A stretch of 64,000 nucleotides of DNA from Afifellaceae bacterium (GCA_028284625.1 JANQRH010000009.1:124001-188000), one strand, 5' to 3'. Positions 1 through 9,725 are shown, numbered from the stretch's first letter. Program-made: numbers and translations. The notes: a model not told the origin generated them from the letters alone.

Positions 1-76
1 GTCATCGGCTTCGCGATCGGTATCATGGCAGCGCCGGCTGGCGCGCTGGGACGACGACGTCATTGGGAAGGTTGGC

Positions 77-1453
77 ATGCAGGTGAACGAAACCCTCTCT
101 GAGGGGCTTAAGCGCGGGCTGACGGTGACGATACCTGCGTCGGAGCTCGACTCCCGCCTCAGCGATAAGCTCACCGAGCTGAAGTCGCGCGCGCGCATCA
201 AGGGCTTTCGCCCCGGTAAGGTGCCGGTGAACCATCTGCGCCGCGTCTACGGCAAAGCGGCGATGGCGGAGATCGTTGAGACCATGGTCGGCGAGACGAC
301 GCGCCAGGCGCTGTCGGACCGTGGCGAGCGCGCTGCCATGCAGCCGAAAGTGGCGATGACGGAGGACGAGGCGGAAGCCATGGAAGTGCTGGAGGGCAGG
401 GCTGATCTGACCTTCACGCTCGAATATGAGGTGCTTCCCGATTACGAGCTCGGCGACTTCAAGGGGCTGAAGATCGAGCGGCCGGTGGCCGATGTCACCG
501 ACGAAGAGATCGACGAGCGGGTGGCGCAAGTGGCGGAGAGCACGCGCTCCTACGATCCGGTAGAGCGGGCTGCCGCCGACGGCGACCGCGTCACGTTCGA
601 CTATGTCGGAAAGACCGGCGGCGAGACCTTTGAAAGCAACACGACGTCGATTGTTCTTGGCTCAGGCCAGTTCATCCCTGGATTTGAGGAGCAGCTGACG
701 GGCGTCAGCGCCGGCGAGGAGAAGACCTTCGACGTGACGTTCCCGGAGGCCTACCCGGCGGAGAATCTCGCCGGCAAGCCGGCGACCTTCGACGTCAAGA
801 TCAACGAAGTCGCGGCGCCTGCCGACATCACGATCGACGACGCGTTTGCGGAGCGCCTGGGGCTGGAATCGCTGGAGAAGCTTCGCGACACCGTTCGCCA
901 GCAGATTGAAAGCGAATACGGCCAGACGACCCGCCAGCACGTCAAGCGGCAGATGCTTGACCAGCTCGACACGATGCACACCTTCCCGCTGCCGGAGAAC
1001 CTCGTCGAACAGGAGTTTGAGACCATCTGGAAGCAAGTGATGCACGATGTGGAGCATCACGGCCGGACGTTTGAGGCGGAGGGGACGACAGAGGAAGCGG
1101 CGCGCACCGACTATCGCGGCATCGCCGAACGGCGGGTGCGGCTCGGACTGGTCTTGTCGAAGATTGGTGAAGCTGCCGAAGTGACGGTGAGCGACGAAGA
1201 GCTCCAGGGCGCGCTCTACAATCAGGCCCGCCAGTTCCGTGGACAGGAGCAGCAGGTCTTCGACTACTACAAACAGAACCCCGACGCGGTGCAGGCCCTG
1301 CGTGCACCGATCTTTGAGGAGAAGGTGGTCGATTACCTCCTGGAGCTGGCCGACGTGACGGACAAGAGTGTGAGCAAGGATGAGCTGGCCGCGCTTGCGG
1401 AGGAAGAAAGCGGCTCCGATCACCACCACCACGATCACGACCACGACCACTAG
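77..1453 (+). CDS. tig: trigger factor (ribosome-associated chaperone and prolyl isomerase)
   Basis: Trigger factor binds at the ribosome exit tunnel and shields nascent chains; its middle domain is an FKBP-type peptidyl-prolyl isomerase. The ribosome-docking signature GFRPGKVP is at residues 43-50. An FKBP-like domain follows at about 155-250, then the long helical C-terminal chaperone region. At 458 residues it is slightly longer than the usual 430-450. The start has GGGAAGG about 6 bases upstream. The last 12 residues form a His/Asp tail (about seven His) that is not part of the core fold and might bind metal. Bases 1-76 upstream show no recognisable gene. The next gene is clpP, a common neighbour of tig. 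Confidence 0.97.
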   Translation: MQVNETLSEGLKRGLTVTIPASELDSRLSDKLTELKSRARIKGFRPGKVPVNHLRRVYGKAAMAEIVETMVGETTRQALSDRGERAAMQPKVAMTEDEAEAMEVLEGRADLTFTLEYEVLPDYELGDFKGLKIERPVADVTDEEIDERVAQVAESTRSYDPVERAAADGDRVTFDYVGKTGGETFESNTTSIVLGSGQFIPGFEEQLTGVSAGEEKTFDVTFPEAYPAENLAGKPATFDVKINEVAAPADITIDDAFAERLGLESLEKLRDTVRQQIESEYGQTTRQHVKRQMLDQLDTMHTFPLPENLVEQEFETIWKQVMHDVEHHGRTFEAEGTTEEAARTDYRGIAERRVRLGLVLSKIGEAAEVTVSDEELQGALYNQARQFRGQEQQVFDYYKQNPDAVQALRAPIFEEKVVDYLLELADVTDKSVSKDELAALAEEESGSDHHHHDHDHDH

Positions 1454-1540
1454 GATCGATCCCGCTCGGGATGCGCGGGTCGGCGCATCAATCGCGTTAG
1501 GCAACGCGGCAATCGGTTGCGGCATCGGCCGGGCAAGTCC

Positions 1541-1568
1541 TTGCCCAGGCTTGGGGTCAGGCTATAAG
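1541..1568 (+). promoter_or_regulatory. probable sigma-70 promoter of clpP
   Basis: TTGCCC at 1541-1546 and TATAAG at 1563-1568 are separated by 16 bases and lie about 70 bases before the clpP start. The same layout (TTGCnC, 16 bases, TATAAG) occurs before aroQ at 56708-56735, which supports it as the housekeeping promoter form of this genome. Not tested by mapping. Confidence 0.5.
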
Positions 1569-1639
1569 GCGCTTATGTTACGGCGGATTCGCCGTTCCGG
1601 CTCCTGTCCTCCCCAGGTAAGACCCGCAAGCGAGACCTC

Positions 1640-2284
1640 ATGAAAGACCCGCTCGACATCTACATGAACACGCTGGTTCCGATGGTCGTGGAACAGACCA
1701 ATCGCGGCGAGCGTGCCTATGACATCTATTCGCGCCTCCTGAAGGAGCGGATCATCTTCATCACAGGTCCGATCGAGGACCATATGGCGACGCTGGTCTG
1801 CGCGCAGCTTCTCTATCTGGAAGCAGACAATCCGAAAAAAGAGATCGCCATGTACATCAACTCGCCGGGTGGCGTGGTGACCTCCGGCCTGGCGGTCTAC
1901 GACACGATGCAGTTCGTCAAGCCGGCGGTGTCGACGCTGTGCATCGGGCAGGCGGCGTCGATGGGGTCGATGATGCTCGCCGCCGGCGAGAAGGGCATGC
2001 GCTTTTCCACGCCGAACGCCCGCATCATGGTGCATCAGCCCTCAGGCGGCTTTCAGGGCCAAGCCTCCGACATTGAGCGCCACGCGGAGGACATCGTCAA
2101 AATGAAGCGCCGGCTCAATGAGATTTATGTGAAACATACCGGCCAGACCTACGATTCCATCGAAACGACGCTGGATCGTGACCATTTCATGACAGCGGAG
2201 CAGGCCCGCGATTTCGGGCTTGTCGACGACGTCATCACCACCCGTGCCGCGCTTGAACAGGCGGCAGGCGAGGAGCGTGACTGA
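1640..2284 (+). CDS. clpP: ATP-dependent Clp protease proteolytic subunit
   Basis: ClpP is the serine peptidase that forms the double heptameric chamber served by ClpX or ClpA. The catalytic triad is visible: Ser107 in GQAASMGS, His132 in MVHQPSGG and Asp181 in DRDHF. The IGQAASMG and NSPGG elements are intact. At 214 residues the length is normal for the family. It lies 150 bases upstream of clpX, its unfoldase partner, and has its own promoter-like sequence at 1541-1568. Nothing is odd in the gene. Confidence 0.98.
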   Translation: MKDPLDIYMNTLVPMVVEQTNRGERAYDIYSRLLKERIIFITGPIEDHMATLVCAQLLYLEADNPKKEIAMYINSPGGVVTSGLAVYDTMQFVKPAVSTLCIGQAASMGSMMLAAGEKGMRFSTPNARIMVHQPSGGFQGQASDIERHAEDIVKMKRRLNEIYVKHTGQTYDSIETTLDRDHFMTAEQARDFGLVDDVITTRAALEQAAGEERD

Positions 2285-2434
2285 AACCCCACATTCCCTG
2301 TCCGATCATTAAGTTAATCTTGAAATCTTACGCGCATGAATGGTTCGATATGCAAGCGTGGTCAGCCGATGTGGACGGTTGCGCCAATTTGGATGTTTGC
2401 ATCAAAGGCGCAGGCGTGCTGAACGAGGATTGAT

Positions 2435-3724
2435 ATGAGCAAGATCAGCGGTTCCGGGGGCGGTAGCGAGGGCAAAAACACCCTCTATTGCTCGTTCTGC
2501 GGCAAGAGCCAGCACGAGGTCCGTAAGCTGATCGCCGGGCCGACGGTCTTCATTTGTGACGAATGCGTCGAGTTGTGCATGGATATCATCCGCGAGGAGA
2601 ACAAGTCCTCGCTGGTGAAGTCGGGCGACGGCGTGCCCACGCCGGAAGAGATTTTCGAAGTCCTTAATGATTATGTCATCGGACAGGAACACGCCAAAAA
2701 AGTGCTCTCCGTTGCGGTGCACAACCATTACAAGCGTCTGAACCACGCCGCCCGCAACAATGATGTGGAACTCGCTAAGTCCAACATCCTGCTCATCGGT
2801 CCGACCGGTTGCGGCAAGACGCTTCTTGCGCAGACGCTGGCGCGCATACTCGACGTGCCCTTCACAATGGCCGACGCCACGACGCTGACGGAGGCCGGCT
2901 ATGTCGGCGAGGATGTTGAGAACATCATCCTCAAGCTTCTCCAATCGGCGGATTACAATGTGGAGCGGGCGCAGCGCGGCATCGTCTATATCGACGAGGT
3001 CGACAAGATTTCGCGCAAGTCCGACAACCCGTCCATCACGCGCGACGTGTCGGGCGAGGGTGTGCAGCAAGCGCTTCTGAAGATCATGGAAGGCACGGTG
3101 GCCTCCGTGCCGCCGCAGGGCGGGCGCAAGCATCCGCAGCAGGAGTTCCTGCAGGTCGACACGACGAACATTCTGTTCATCTGCGGCGGTGCGTTCGCCG
3201 GCCTCGACAAGATCATCTCCGATCGCGGCCGCAAGACATCGATCGGCTTCGGCGCGACGGTGGAGGCGGCGGAAGATCGCAAGACCGGCGAACTGTTCCG
3301 CCAGGTAGAGCCGGAGGACCTTCTGAAGTTCGGTCTCATTCCGGAATTCGTCGGACGTCTACCGGTCGTGGCGACGCTTGAGGATCTCGACGAAGCGGCG
3401 CTGGTGCAGATCCTTATGGAGCCGAAGAACGCGCTGGTGAAACAATATCAGCGGCTGTTTGAGATGGAGAATGTGGAGCTCAACTTCCACACCGAAGCGC
3501 TGAGCGCCATCGCCAAGCGGGCGATCGAGCGCAAGACCGGCGCGCGCGGCCTGCGCTCCATCATGGAAGCCATCCTGCTTGAGACGATGTTCGATCTGCC
3601 GGGGCTCGATGGCGTGGAGGAGGTTGTGATCTCCTCAGATGTCGTGGTCGGCAGTTCGCGACCGCTTTACATCTACGGCGAACGGGCGGTGGAGGAACAC
3701 CACAATGCCGGGCGTTCCGCCTGA
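2435..3724 (+). CDS. clpX: ClpX, ATP-binding unfoldase subunit of ClpXP
   Basis: ClpX is the AAA+ hexamer that recognises substrates, unfolds them and feeds them into ClpP. The N-terminal zinc-binding domain has Cys19, Cys22, Cys41 and Cys44. Walker A (GPTGCGKT) is at 122-129, the pore loop GYVG at 155-158 and Walker B (VYIDEVD) at 184-190; an RKH loop follows (GGRKH). At 429 residues it is typical. GAGGA precedes the ATG. The 150-base gap after clpP leaves room for a separate promoter, but no clear -35/-10 pair stands out. lon follows after a 239-base gap. Confidence 0.98.
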   Translation: MSKISGSGGGSEGKNTLYCSFCGKSQHEVRKLIAGPTVFICDECVELCMDIIREENKSSLVKSGDGVPTPEEIFEVLNDYVIGQEHAKKVLSVAVHNHYKRLNHAARNNDVELAKSNILLIGPTGCGKTLLAQTLARILDVPFTMADATTLTEAGYVGEDVENIILKLLQSADYNVERAQRGIVYIDEVDKISRKSDNPSITRDVSGEGVQQALLKIMEGTVASVPPQGGRKHPQQEFLQVDTTNILFICGGAFAGLDKIISDRGRKTSIGFGATVEAAEDRKTGELFRQVEPEDLLKFGLIPEFVGRLPVVATLEDLDEAALVQILMEPKNALVKQYQRLFEMENVELNFHTEALSAIAKRAIERKTGARGLRSIMEAILLETMFDLPGLDGVEEVVISSDVVVGSSRPLYIYGERAVEEHHNAGRSA

Positions 3725-3963
3725 TGCGGCCGGTCGCACGAAGCCGTTCTTAGGGGCCTCAGCCAGCCTCGGCCTGGCCCTTGAATCCGCGTTTGCGGGG
3801 TTCCACTTAACGCGTAACTCGCCTGGCGTGCTCCTTGCCCGGCCACTCCTGCCGGCTTGCGTATCCTTCAGCCGGTTTTGCCGGCAGCGCGCCTTCATCT
3901 AGACTGCGATTCGCTTCGCCCATTGGCCTGCGGCCGAGCGAACCGCACTGCGAAGGAAAAACG

Positions 3964-6396
3964 ATGACGGAAAACCCGCGTCTTATCGGCGTCCCCTCCG
4001 GAGAGAGCGCCTTTCCGGTGCTGCCGCTCCGCGACATTGTGGTCTTCCCGCACATGATCGTGCCGCTTTTTGTCGGCCGCGAGAAATCCATCAGTGCGCT
4101 GGAAGAGGTCATGCGGGCCGACAAGCAGATTCTGCTCGCGACACAGAAGGACGCCGGCGACGACGATCCTTCGCCGGAGGCCATCTTCGAGGTCGGCACG
4201 CTGGCGACGGTTCTGCAGCTCCTGAAGCTCCCCGACGGCACGGTGAAAGTGCTGGTGGAGGGGCGCGACCGCGCGCAAATCCTCCGCTACACGGAGCGCG
4301 ACAATTTCTTCGAGGCCGAGGCCCGCATCCTGCCGGAGACGATCGGCGAGGAGGTTGAGGCGGAGGCGCTCGCGCGTTCAGTCGTCTCGGAGTTTGAGAA
4401 CTACGTAAAGCTGAACAAGAAGGTCAGCCCGGAAGTCATCTCGGCGGTCTCAAACATTGAGGATTATTCCAAGCTCGCCGACACGGTCGCGCATCATCTG
4501 TCCGTGCGCATTCCGGAAAAGCAGGAGCTTCTCGGCATGACCGCCGTGACGGAGCGGCTGGAGAAGGTGCTCGGCATGATGGAGAGCGAGATCTCCGTCC
4601 TGCAGGTGGAGCGCCGCATCCGCTCACGCGTCAAGCGTCAGATGGAGAAGACGCAGCGCGAGTACTATCTCAACGAACAGATGAAGGCGATCCAGAAGGA
4701 GCTCGGCGACGGCGAGGACGGCCGCGACGAGCTGCGCGAGCTTGAGGAGCGCATGGCCAAGACCAAGCTCTCCAAGGAAGCCAAGGAGAAGGCGGAAGCG
4801 GAGAGCAAGAAGCCGCGCCAGATGAGCCCGATGTCGGCGGAAGCCACGGTGGTGCGAAACTATCTGGACTGGCTGCTCGGCATTCCGTGGAAGAAGCGCT
4901 CCCGCGTGCGCAACGACCTCACGTACGCTGAGGACGTGCTCAACTCCGACCATTACGGCCTGGAGAAGGTGAAGGAGCGGATCGTCGAATATCTTGCCGT
5001 GCAGAGCCGCGCCAACAAGCTGAAGGGTCCGGTCCTTTGCCTTGTCGGACCGCCCGGCGTCGGCAAGACGTCACTCGGCAAGTCGATCGCCAAGGCGACC
5101 GGCCGCGAGTTCGTGCGCATGTCGCTGGGCGGCGTGCGCGACGAGGCGGAAATCCGCGGCCATCGGCGCACCTATATCGGCTCCATGCCGGGCAAGGTGA
5201 TTCAGTCGATGCGCAAGGCCAAGAAGTCCAATCCGCTCTTCCTGCTCGACGAGATCGACAAGATGGGGATGGACTTCCGTGGCGATCCTTCCTCGGCGCT
5301 GCTTGAGGTGTTGGACCCGGAGCAGAACTCCACGTTCATGGATCACTATCTGGAGGTCGAATACGACCTTTCCGATGTGATGTTCGTGACCACGGCGAAT
5401 ACGCTGAACATCCCCCCGCCGTTGATGGACCGGATGGAGATCATCCGCATCGCCGGCTACACGGAGGATGAGAAGGTGGAGATCGCCCGGCGTCACCTCC
5501 TGCCCAAGCAGGAGCGCGATCACGGGCTGCGCAAGAACGAGTTCGAGATCGACGACGAGGCGCTGCGCACAATCATTCGCCGCTATACGCGCGAGGCCGG
5601 CGTGCGCAATCTGGAGCGCGAGCTGGCAACGCTCTCGCGCAAGGTGGTGAAGGAACTGCTCACCACCGACGTGGAGTCGGTGGAGATCACGGCCGACAGC
5701 CTGGAGAAATATCTTGGCGTCGTTCGCTATCGCTTCGGCGAGGTGGAGCGCGAGGACCAGGTCGGCGTGGTCACGGGTCTTGCCTGGACGGAGTTCGGCG
5801 GCGAGCTGTTGACGGTGGAAGGCGTGATGATGCCCGGCAAGGGCAAGATGACGGTCACCGGCAATCTGCGCGATGTGATGAAAGAATCAATTTCCGCGGC
5901 CGCGTCCTATGTGCGCTCGCGGGCGATCGATTTTGGCATCAAGCCGCCGCTTTTCGACAAAAACGACATCCACGTGCACGTGCCGGAGGGGGCGACCCCG
6001 AAGGACGGCCCGTCGGCGGGAATCGCCATGGTGACGGCGATCGTGTCGGTGATGACCGGAATAGCGGCCCGCAAAGACGTCGCGATGACCGGCGAAATCA
6101 CGCTTCGCGGCCGCGTTTTGCCGATCGGCGGGTTGAAGGAAAAGCTGCTCGCCGCCCTCAGAGGTGGAATCAAGACCGTGCTGATTCCGGAGGAAAACGC
6201 CAAGGATTTGGCGGAGATACCGGACAACGTTAAGAGCGGACTTGATATTATCCCGGTGAGCCGCATGGGCGAGGTTCTCGGCCATGCCTTGGTCAGGCAG
6301 CCGGAGCCCACCGAATGGACCGAAGCGGAGCAGCAGGAGGCAGCTCGCGCCTCCGTTGCCGAGGACGAAGCGTCCACCGGCTTGGTTGCACACTGA
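3964..6396 (+). CDS. lon: Lon ATP-dependent serine protease
   Basis: Lon degrades damaged and short-lived regulatory proteins in the cytoplasm. The 810-residue protein has the N-terminal substrate domain (from about residue 15), a coiled region near 215-285, Walker A (GPPGVGKT) at 362-369, Walker B (LFLLDEID) near 425-432, and the C-terminal protease domain with the Ser684/Lys727 dyad (GPSAG and GGLKEK). The frame is open 129 bases further upstream, but the ATG at 3964 follows GAAGGAAA and gives the family N-terminus, so it is preferred. It is followed by a strong intrinsic terminator at 6414-6444. The 239-base gap before it holds no gene. Confidence 0.97.
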   Translation: MTENPRLIGVPSGESAFPVLPLRDIVVFPHMIVPLFVGREKSISALEEVMRADKQILLATQKDAGDDDPSPEAIFEVGTLATVLQLLKLPDGTVKVLVEGRDRAQILRYTERDNFFEAEARILPETIGEEVEAEALARSVVSEFENYVKLNKKVSPEVISAVSNIEDYSKLADTVAHHLSVRIPEKQELLGMTAVTERLEKVLGMMESEISVLQVERRIRSRVKRQMEKTQREYYLNEQMKAIQKELGDGEDGRDELRELEERMAKTKLSKEAKEKAEAESKKPRQMSPMSAEATVVRNYLDWLLGIPWKKRSRVRNDLTYAEDVLNSDHYGLEKVKERIVEYLAVQSRANKLKGPVLCLVGPPGVGKTSLGKSIAKATGREFVRMSLGGVRDEAEIRGHRRTYIGSMPGKVIQSMRKAKKSNPLFLLDEIDKMGMDFRGDPSSALLEVLDPEQNSTFMDHYLEVEYDLSDVMFVTTANTLNIPPPLMDRMEIIRIAGYTEDEKVEIARRHLLPKQERDHGLRKNEFEIDDEALRTIIRRYTREAGVRNLERELATLSRKVVKELLTTDVESVEITADSLEKYLGVVRYRFGEVEREDQVGVVTGLAWTEFGGELLTVEGVMMPGKGKMTVTGNLRDVMKESISAAASYVRSRAIDFGIKPPLFDKNDIHVHVPEGATPKDGPSAGIAMVTAIVSVMTGIAARKDVAMTGEITLRGRVLPIGGLKEKLLAALRGGIKTVLIPEENAKDLAEIPDNVKSGLDIIPVSRMGEVLGHALVRQPEPTEWTEAEQQEAARASVAEDEASTGLVAH

Positions 6397-6413
6397 GCGC
6401 TCCGTGGAAAAAG

Positions 6414-6444
6414 GAGGCCACCTCGGGCGGGTGGCCTCTTTTTT
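6414..6444 (+). terminator. intrinsic terminator of lon
   Basis: A perfect 9-bp stem (GAGGCCACC at 6414-6422 pairing with GGTGGCCTC at 6430-6438), a 7-base loop and a run of six T (6439-6444) form a textbook Rho-independent terminator 17 bases after the lon stop codon. Confidence 0.9.
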
Positions 6445-6467
6445 GTTGCAAATCCGGCGATTCCGGG

Positions 6468-6484
6468 CTCAACAGTCTGTTGAG
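6468..6484. promoter_or_regulatory. perfect palindrome upstream of hupB, possible operator
   Basis: CTCAACAG (6468-6475) and its exact reverse complement CTGTTGAG (6477-6484) flank a single T. The site sits between the lon terminator and hupB, about 72 bases before the hupB start, where a promoter is expected. It has no T tract, so it is unlikely to be a terminator. No binding protein is known to me. Confidence 0.3.
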
Positions 6485-6556
6485 TGGGGCACGCGACTCA
6501 GCGACCACCTAGGTTTCAGCACGTTTCTACGAGTCTCAATGAGAGGAGAATTGAGC

Positions 6557-6832
6557 ATGAACAAGGGCGACCTCGCGGCGGCAGTGGCGGATAAGACCGG
6601 CATGTCCAAAGCATCGGCGACCCAGGCCGTTGAGGCGGTTTTCGGCTGCATCACGGATTCATTAAAGAATGGCGAGGAGGTGCGGGTCCTCGGCTTCGGG
6701 AACTTCGCTGTGACGCGCCGCGCCGCCAGTGTCGGACGCAACCCGCAGACGGGTGAACCCATGCAGATCAAGGCCAGTAACCAGGCCAAGTTCAAGCCGG
6801 GCAAGGGTCTGAAAGACACGCTCAATCCTTGA
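6557..6832 (+). CDS. hupB: DNA-binding protein HU
   Basis: HU is a small histone-like protein that bends and compacts DNA as a dimer. The 91-residue protein has the family signature from GFGNF (46-50) through GRNPQTGE (60-67), which forms the base of the DNA-gripping arm. The frame is open further upstream, but the ATG at 6557 follows GAGAGGAG and gives the normal 90-91-residue HU. It has its own terminator downstream at 6861-6887, so it is a single-gene unit next to lon, as in many alphaproteobacteria. Confidence 0.97.
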   Translation: MNKGDLAAAVADKTGMSKASATQAVEAVFGCITDSLKNGEEVRVLGFGNFAVTRRAASVGRNPQTGEPMQIKASNQAKFKPGKGLKDTLNP

Positions 6833-6860
6833 GCCTCGATCTCTGCTTCTGATTGTGGGG

Positions 6861-6887
6861 GCCCCGCTTCGGCGGGGCTTTCTCTTT
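6861..6887 (+). terminator. intrinsic terminator of hupB
   Basis: The stem GCCCCGC (6861-6867) pairs with GCGGGGC (6872-6878) across a TTCG tetraloop, followed by a T-rich tail (TTTCTCTTT). It lies 28 bases after the hupB stop. Confidence 0.85.
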
Positions 6888-6966
6888 GCTGGGGCCACAA
6901 GGGCGGATCGCGGCGCGCCCGGCATGACTTTGCGGGCGATCAGGACTACATGTGCGGGCAGAAACA

Positions 6967-7043
6967 GGGCGGTTAGCTCAGCTGGTCAGAGCACCTGGTT
7001 TACACCCAGGGGGTCGGGAGTTCGAACCTCTCACCGCCCACCA
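6967..7043 (+). tRNA. tRNA-Val (anticodon TAC)
   Basis: A full cloverleaf can be drawn. The acceptor stem GGGCGGT pairs with ACCGCCC, the D arm is GCTC/GAGC, the anticodon stem CCTGG/CCAGG encloses loop TTTACAC with anticodon TAC, and the T arm has TTCGAAC. The CCA end is encoded (7041-7043). The length is 77 bases. Confidence 0.97.
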
Positions 7044-7111
7044 TCGCCCGATCCAACTTGAAGAGCTGATCCGGGCCAGCGCGCCGGTCGTGTGGCGCGA
7101 GAGGCAACGAG

Positions 7112-7276
7112 ATGGACAAGCAAAGAATTCGCATAGAGCAGCACAGCGGCCTGGGGATCGTGTGGTTCGCGGGCTGGCTGTTCACGATCGGATACCTCGA
7201 CCTGTCTTTCTTGAGAGGCGTTCTGGCGATCGTCGTGTGGCCGTATTTTCTCGGCGTGGATTTCGCCGGCTCCTGA
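7112..7276 (+). CDS. 54-residue predicted membrane protein of unknown function
   Basis: An ATG at 7112, after GAGAGGCAACGAG, opens a 54-residue frame ending in TGA at 7274-7276. The first dozen residues are charged and polar (MDKQRIRIEQHSG). The rest is hydrophobic and aromatic and could form two short membrane segments (about residues 15-29 and 35-48, with FAGWLFTIGYLDL and IVVWPYFLG). It lies between two tRNA genes and has no operon partner. I believe similar short proteins occur beside this tRNA in related bacteria, but this is from memory. No function is assigned. Confidence 0.65.
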   Translation: MDKQRIRIEQHSGLGIVWFAGWLFTIGYLDLSFLRGVLAIVVWPYFLGVDFAGS

Positions 7277-7311
7277 CGGCGATCACCGAGCGCCAGTAGT
7301 CGCTGCGTCGC

Positions 7312-7340
7312 TTGACTTGAACCTCCGGCGACCTTATCTC
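7312..7340 (+). promoter_or_regulatory. probable promoter of tRNA-Asp
   Basis: TTGACT at 7312-7317 is followed after 16-17 bases by TTATCT/TATCTC (7334-7340). The predicted transcription start would lie about 30 bases before the mature tRNA-Asp 5' end at 7378. Confidence 0.5.
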
Positions 7341-7377
7341 CGCGTCCACCGCGCCGGGGGACTTTCCCTGGCCTCGC

Positions 7378-7454
7378 GGGGGTGTAGCTCAGTTGGTTAG
7401 AGTGCCGGCCTGTCACGCCGGAGGTCGCGGGTTCGAGCCCCGTCACTCCCGCCA
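7378..7454 (+). tRNA. tRNA-Asp (anticodon GTC)
   Basis: The acceptor stem GGGGGTG (7378-7384) pairs with CACTCCC (7444-7450) with one G-T pair. The anticodon stem CCGGC/GCCGG encloses CTGTCAC with anticodon GTC, and the T loop TTCGAGC is present. G73 (7451), a known Asp identity base, precedes an encoded CCA. The length is 77 bases. Confidence 0.97.
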
Positions 7455-7484
7455 TTCCTAAAGATTGGCTTCCTTTTCATCCTG

Positions 7485-7569
7485 TCCTTCGAGGCTTCTT
7501 TCGCCCTTATCCTGAGGTGCGAAGCGCGAAGCGCTGAGCCTCGAAGGGGCGAAAGAAGCACCTCAGGAT
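7485..7569. repeat. REP-like inverted repeat element
   Basis: ATCCTGAGGTGC (7509-7520) and its exact reverse complement GCACCTCAGGAT (7558-7569) flank a GC-rich centre rich in CGAAGCG units. TTCGAGGC/GCCTCGAA parts extend the symmetry. The motif resembles the dispersed palindromic repeats common between genes in Rhizobiales. It fills most of the 294-base gap between tRNA-Asp and nuoA, which holds no gene. The family assignment is from memory. Confidence 0.6.
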
Positions 7570-7609
7570 GAGGGATGAAAGGGATCGGCCAAGCGCTCGC
7601 CGGAATTCG

Positions 7610-7630
7610 ACCTCCCTGCAAGGGGGAGGT
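7610..7630. repeat. short palindrome in the tRNA-Asp/nuoA gap
   Basis: ACCTCCC (7610-7616) and GGGAGGT (7624-7630) form a 7-bp inverted repeat around TGCAAGG. It resembles the CTCCC/GGGAG palindromes at 19126-19272 and is probably part of the same class of dispersed repeats. Confidence 0.45.
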
Positions 7631-7687
7631 GGGGGGTCGTGCCATTCCGGCAAGAAACCCCGCGTCGGCGAGCCGCAACGATTGGCG

Positions 7688-7715
7688 TTGACCGGGCCTC
7701 GCGGGCGAGTAGATT
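7688..7715 (+). promoter_or_regulatory. probable promoter of the nuo operon
   Basis: TTGACC (7688-7693) and TAGATT (7710-7715) are separated by 16 bases and end 33 bases before the nuoA ATG. This is the best sigma-70-like pair in the gap upstream of the operon. Confidence 0.5.
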
Positions 7716-7748
7716 GGCGGCGATTTTTGCGGCGCAGCGGGAGCGCGC

Positions 7749-8114
7749 ATGGACGCCCTTCTCCAGAGCTATCTGCCCATCGTCATCTTCATCGGCGTGG
7801 CGCTCGGCATCGGGCTTGTGCTTCTCGTGTCGCCTTTCCTGATTGCCTACAAGCAGCCCGATTCGGAGAAGCTTTCCGCCTATGAGTGCGGGTTCGCCGC
7901 GTTCGACGATGCGCGCATGAAGTTCGACGTGCGCTTCTATCTGGTGGCCATCCTGTTCATCATCTTCGATCTGGAGGTGGCGTTCCTCTTCCCCTGGGTC
8001 ACCGTGTTCCACGACATCGGGTGGTTCGGCTTCTGGTCGGTGATGATCTTCCTCGGCATCCTGACCATCGGCTTCATCTATGAGTGGAAGAAAGGCGCGC
8101 TGGAATGGGATTGA
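7749..8114 (+). CDS. nuoA: NADH-quinone oxidoreductase subunit A
   Basis: NuoA is a small three-helix membrane subunit of complex I near the quinone cavity. The 121-residue protein has the conserved loop motif YECGF (Cys47), followed by VRFY and the helix with [11 protein letters not shown]. Hydrophobic segments lie at about 9-33, 62-83 and 90-112. It is the first gene of the nuo operon, and its end overlaps nuoB by 10 bases. Confidence 0.97.
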   Translation: MDALLQSYLPIVIFIGVALGIGLVLLVSPFLIAYKQPDSEKLSAYECGFAAFDDARMKFDVRFYLVAILFIIFDLEVAFLFPWVTVFHDIGWFGFWSVMIFLGILTIGFIYEWKKGALEWD

Positions 8115-8659
8115 TCCAACCCAATGCGCCGGCGGCGCTTCAGCCGGGCCAAGCGGCGCGCGAAAAAGACCCGTTCTTCACCGAGGTCAACAGCGAGCTT
8201 GCCGACAAGGGCTGGCTGGTCACCTCCACCGACGAGCTCATCACATGGGCGCGCACCGGCTCGCTGATGTGGATGACGTTCGGGCTTGCCTGCTGCGCGG
8301 TGGAGATGATGCAGGCCTCGATGCCGCGCTACGATCTTGAGCGCTTCGGCTTTGCGCCGCGCGCCAGCCCACGGCAGTCCGACGTGATGATCGTCGCCGG
8401 CACGCTGTGCAACAAGATGGCGCCGGCGCTTCGCAAGGTCTACGACCAGATGCCGGAGCCGCGCTACGTCATCTCCATGGGCTCATGCGCCAATGGCGGC
8501 GGCTATTATCATTACTCCTATTCCGTCGTGCGCGGCTGCGACCGCATCGTTCCCGTCGACATCTACGTGCCGGGCTGTCCGCCGACGGCCGAGGCGCTGG
8601 TCTACGGCATTCTGCTTCTGCAGAAAAAGATCCGCCGCACCGGCACGATTGAGCGCTGA
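8105..8659 (+). CDS. nuoB: NADH-quinone oxidoreductase subunit B
   Basis: NuoB holds the terminal [4Fe-4S] cluster N2 that passes electrons to quinone. Its four ligands are present: the tandem Cys63-Cys64, Cys128 in GSCAN and Cys158 in PGCPP. The start at 8105 (MGLIQPN) gives 184 residues and overlaps nuoA; an earlier ATG at 8084 would add seven residues and is less likely. nuoC starts two bases after its stop. Confidence 0.97.
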   Translation: MGLIQPNAPAALQPGQAAREKDPFFTEVNSELADKGWLVTSTDELITWARTGSLMWMTFGLACCAVEMMQASMPRYDLERFGFAPRASPRQSDVMIVAGTLCNKMAPALRKVYDQMPEPRYVISMGSCANGGGYYHYSYSVVRGCDRIVPVDIYVPGCPPTAEALVYGILLLQKKIRRTGTIER

Positions 8660-8661
8660 GC

Positions 8662-9285
8662 ATGACCCGATATTCGCCAAGTGAACGCGGTCTTGACGAT
8701 ATCGCGTCGCGAGTCGCTGAGGTTCTGGGCGCGCGCATCCTCACGCAAGAGATCGCCTATGAAGAGCTGACGATCACGATCGCGGCGGAAGCGATCGTGG
8801 AGGTCGTCACGCTTCTTCGCGACGATCCGGAGCTGCGCTTCGTGTCTTTCGTCGACATTTGCGGTGCCGACTATCCGGAGCGCGAGAAACGCTTCGACGT
8901 CGTCTACCATCTGCTCAGCCCGTATACGAACCATCGCATCCGCATCAAATTGATGACCGACGCAAAGACGGCCGTGCCGTCGCTGAGCGACGTGTTCCCG
9001 GCCGCGACCTGGTACGAGCGCGAGGCATACGACTTCTACGGCATCCTTTTTTCCGGCAATCCGGATTTCCGCCGCATCCTCACCGATTACGGGTTCCGCG
9101 GCCATCCGCTCCGCAAGGACTTCCCGCTCACGGGCTTCGTTGAGGTGCGCTACTCCAATGAAGAGCGCCGCGTCGTCTACGAGCCGGTGAAGCTGCCTCA
9201 GGAATATCGCGACTTCGATTTCCTCTCGCCGTGGGAGGGGACGGACTACGTGCTGCCGGGTGACGAGAAGGCGGAAAGCAAATGA
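8662..9285 (+). CDS. nuoC: NADH-quinone oxidoreductase subunit C
   Basis: This is the 30-kDa subunit of the peripheral arm of complex I (207 residues). The family signature runs from [12 protein letters not shown] through RRIL to HPLRKDFPL, with an Asn where a His is common before the conserved Pro (GNPD). NuoC and NuoD are separate genes here. The TGA overlaps the ATG of the next gene (a GFA-family protein) as ATGA, so translation is probably coupled. Confidence 0.97.
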   Translation: MTRYSPSERGLDDIASRVAEVLGARILTQEIAYEELTITIAAEAIVEVVTLLRDDPELRFVSFVDICGADYPEREKRFDVVYHLLSPYTNHRIRIKLMTDAKTAVPSLSDVFPAATWYEREAYDFYGILFSGNPDFRRILTDYGFRGHPLRKDFPLTGFVEVRYSNEERRVVYEPVKLPQEYRDFDFLSPWEGTDYVLPGDEKAESK

Positions 9286-9725
9286 CGGAGCCGATGAACG
9301 CGCGATGCCTTTGTGGCGCGGTGACCTTCACCGCAACGCCAAAGAGCATGGAGATGGGCGTGTGCCATTGCGGGATGTGCCGGCGCTGGTCGGGCGGCGT
9401 CTTCATGGCCGTCGATTGCAGCGGCTCGGTGCACTTTGCAGAGGGAGCGCCGCTCGGCTCTTACAAAGGGTCGGCCTGGGGCGAACGCATCTTCTGTCGT
9501 GAGTGCGGTGCCAACCTCGTCTGGCAGACGCAGAACCAGGAGCATCAGTCGGTGGCGGTCCACGTCTTCGACGATCCGTCGGCGTTCAAGTTCACGAGCC
9601 AGATCTTCGTCGACCACAAACCGGAGAGCTACGACTTCGCCAACGAGACCGCGATGATGACGGAGGCTGAGGTCTTCGCGATGTTCGCGCCGCCGCCGGA
9701 GGACGAAGGCCATGCCGGAAGCTGA
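9282..9725 (+). CDS. GFA/CENP-V family zinc-fold protein (copy 1, inside the nuo operon)
   Basis: The 147-residue protein has the full seven-cysteine pattern of the glutathione-dependent formaldehyde-activating (GFA, Mss4-like) fold: Cys9 and Cys11 (CLC), Cys28/Cys30/Cys33 (CHCGMC) and Cys72/Cys75 (CREC). The family binds two zinc ions; some members act on glutathione-formaldehyde adducts, but most have no proven reaction. It overlaps nuoC by 4 bases at its start and nuoD by 14 bases at its end, so it is a true member of the transcript. No known complex I role. Two more copies occur at 18139-18600 and 28136-28627. Confidence 0.88.
   Translation: MTEPMNARCLCGAVTFTATPKSMEMGVCHCGMCRRWSGGVFMAVDCSGSVHFAEGAPLGSYKGSAWGERIFCRECGANLVWQTQNQEHQSVAVHVFDDPSAFKFTSQIFVDHKPESYDFANETAMMTEAEVFAMFAPPPEDEGHAGS

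Noticed and set aside
3780-3808. Heat-shock (RpoH-type) promoter before lon: CTTGAA followed by CCACTT
   Set aside because: The -35 part fits, but the -10 part and the spacing are poor; too weak to list as a feature.
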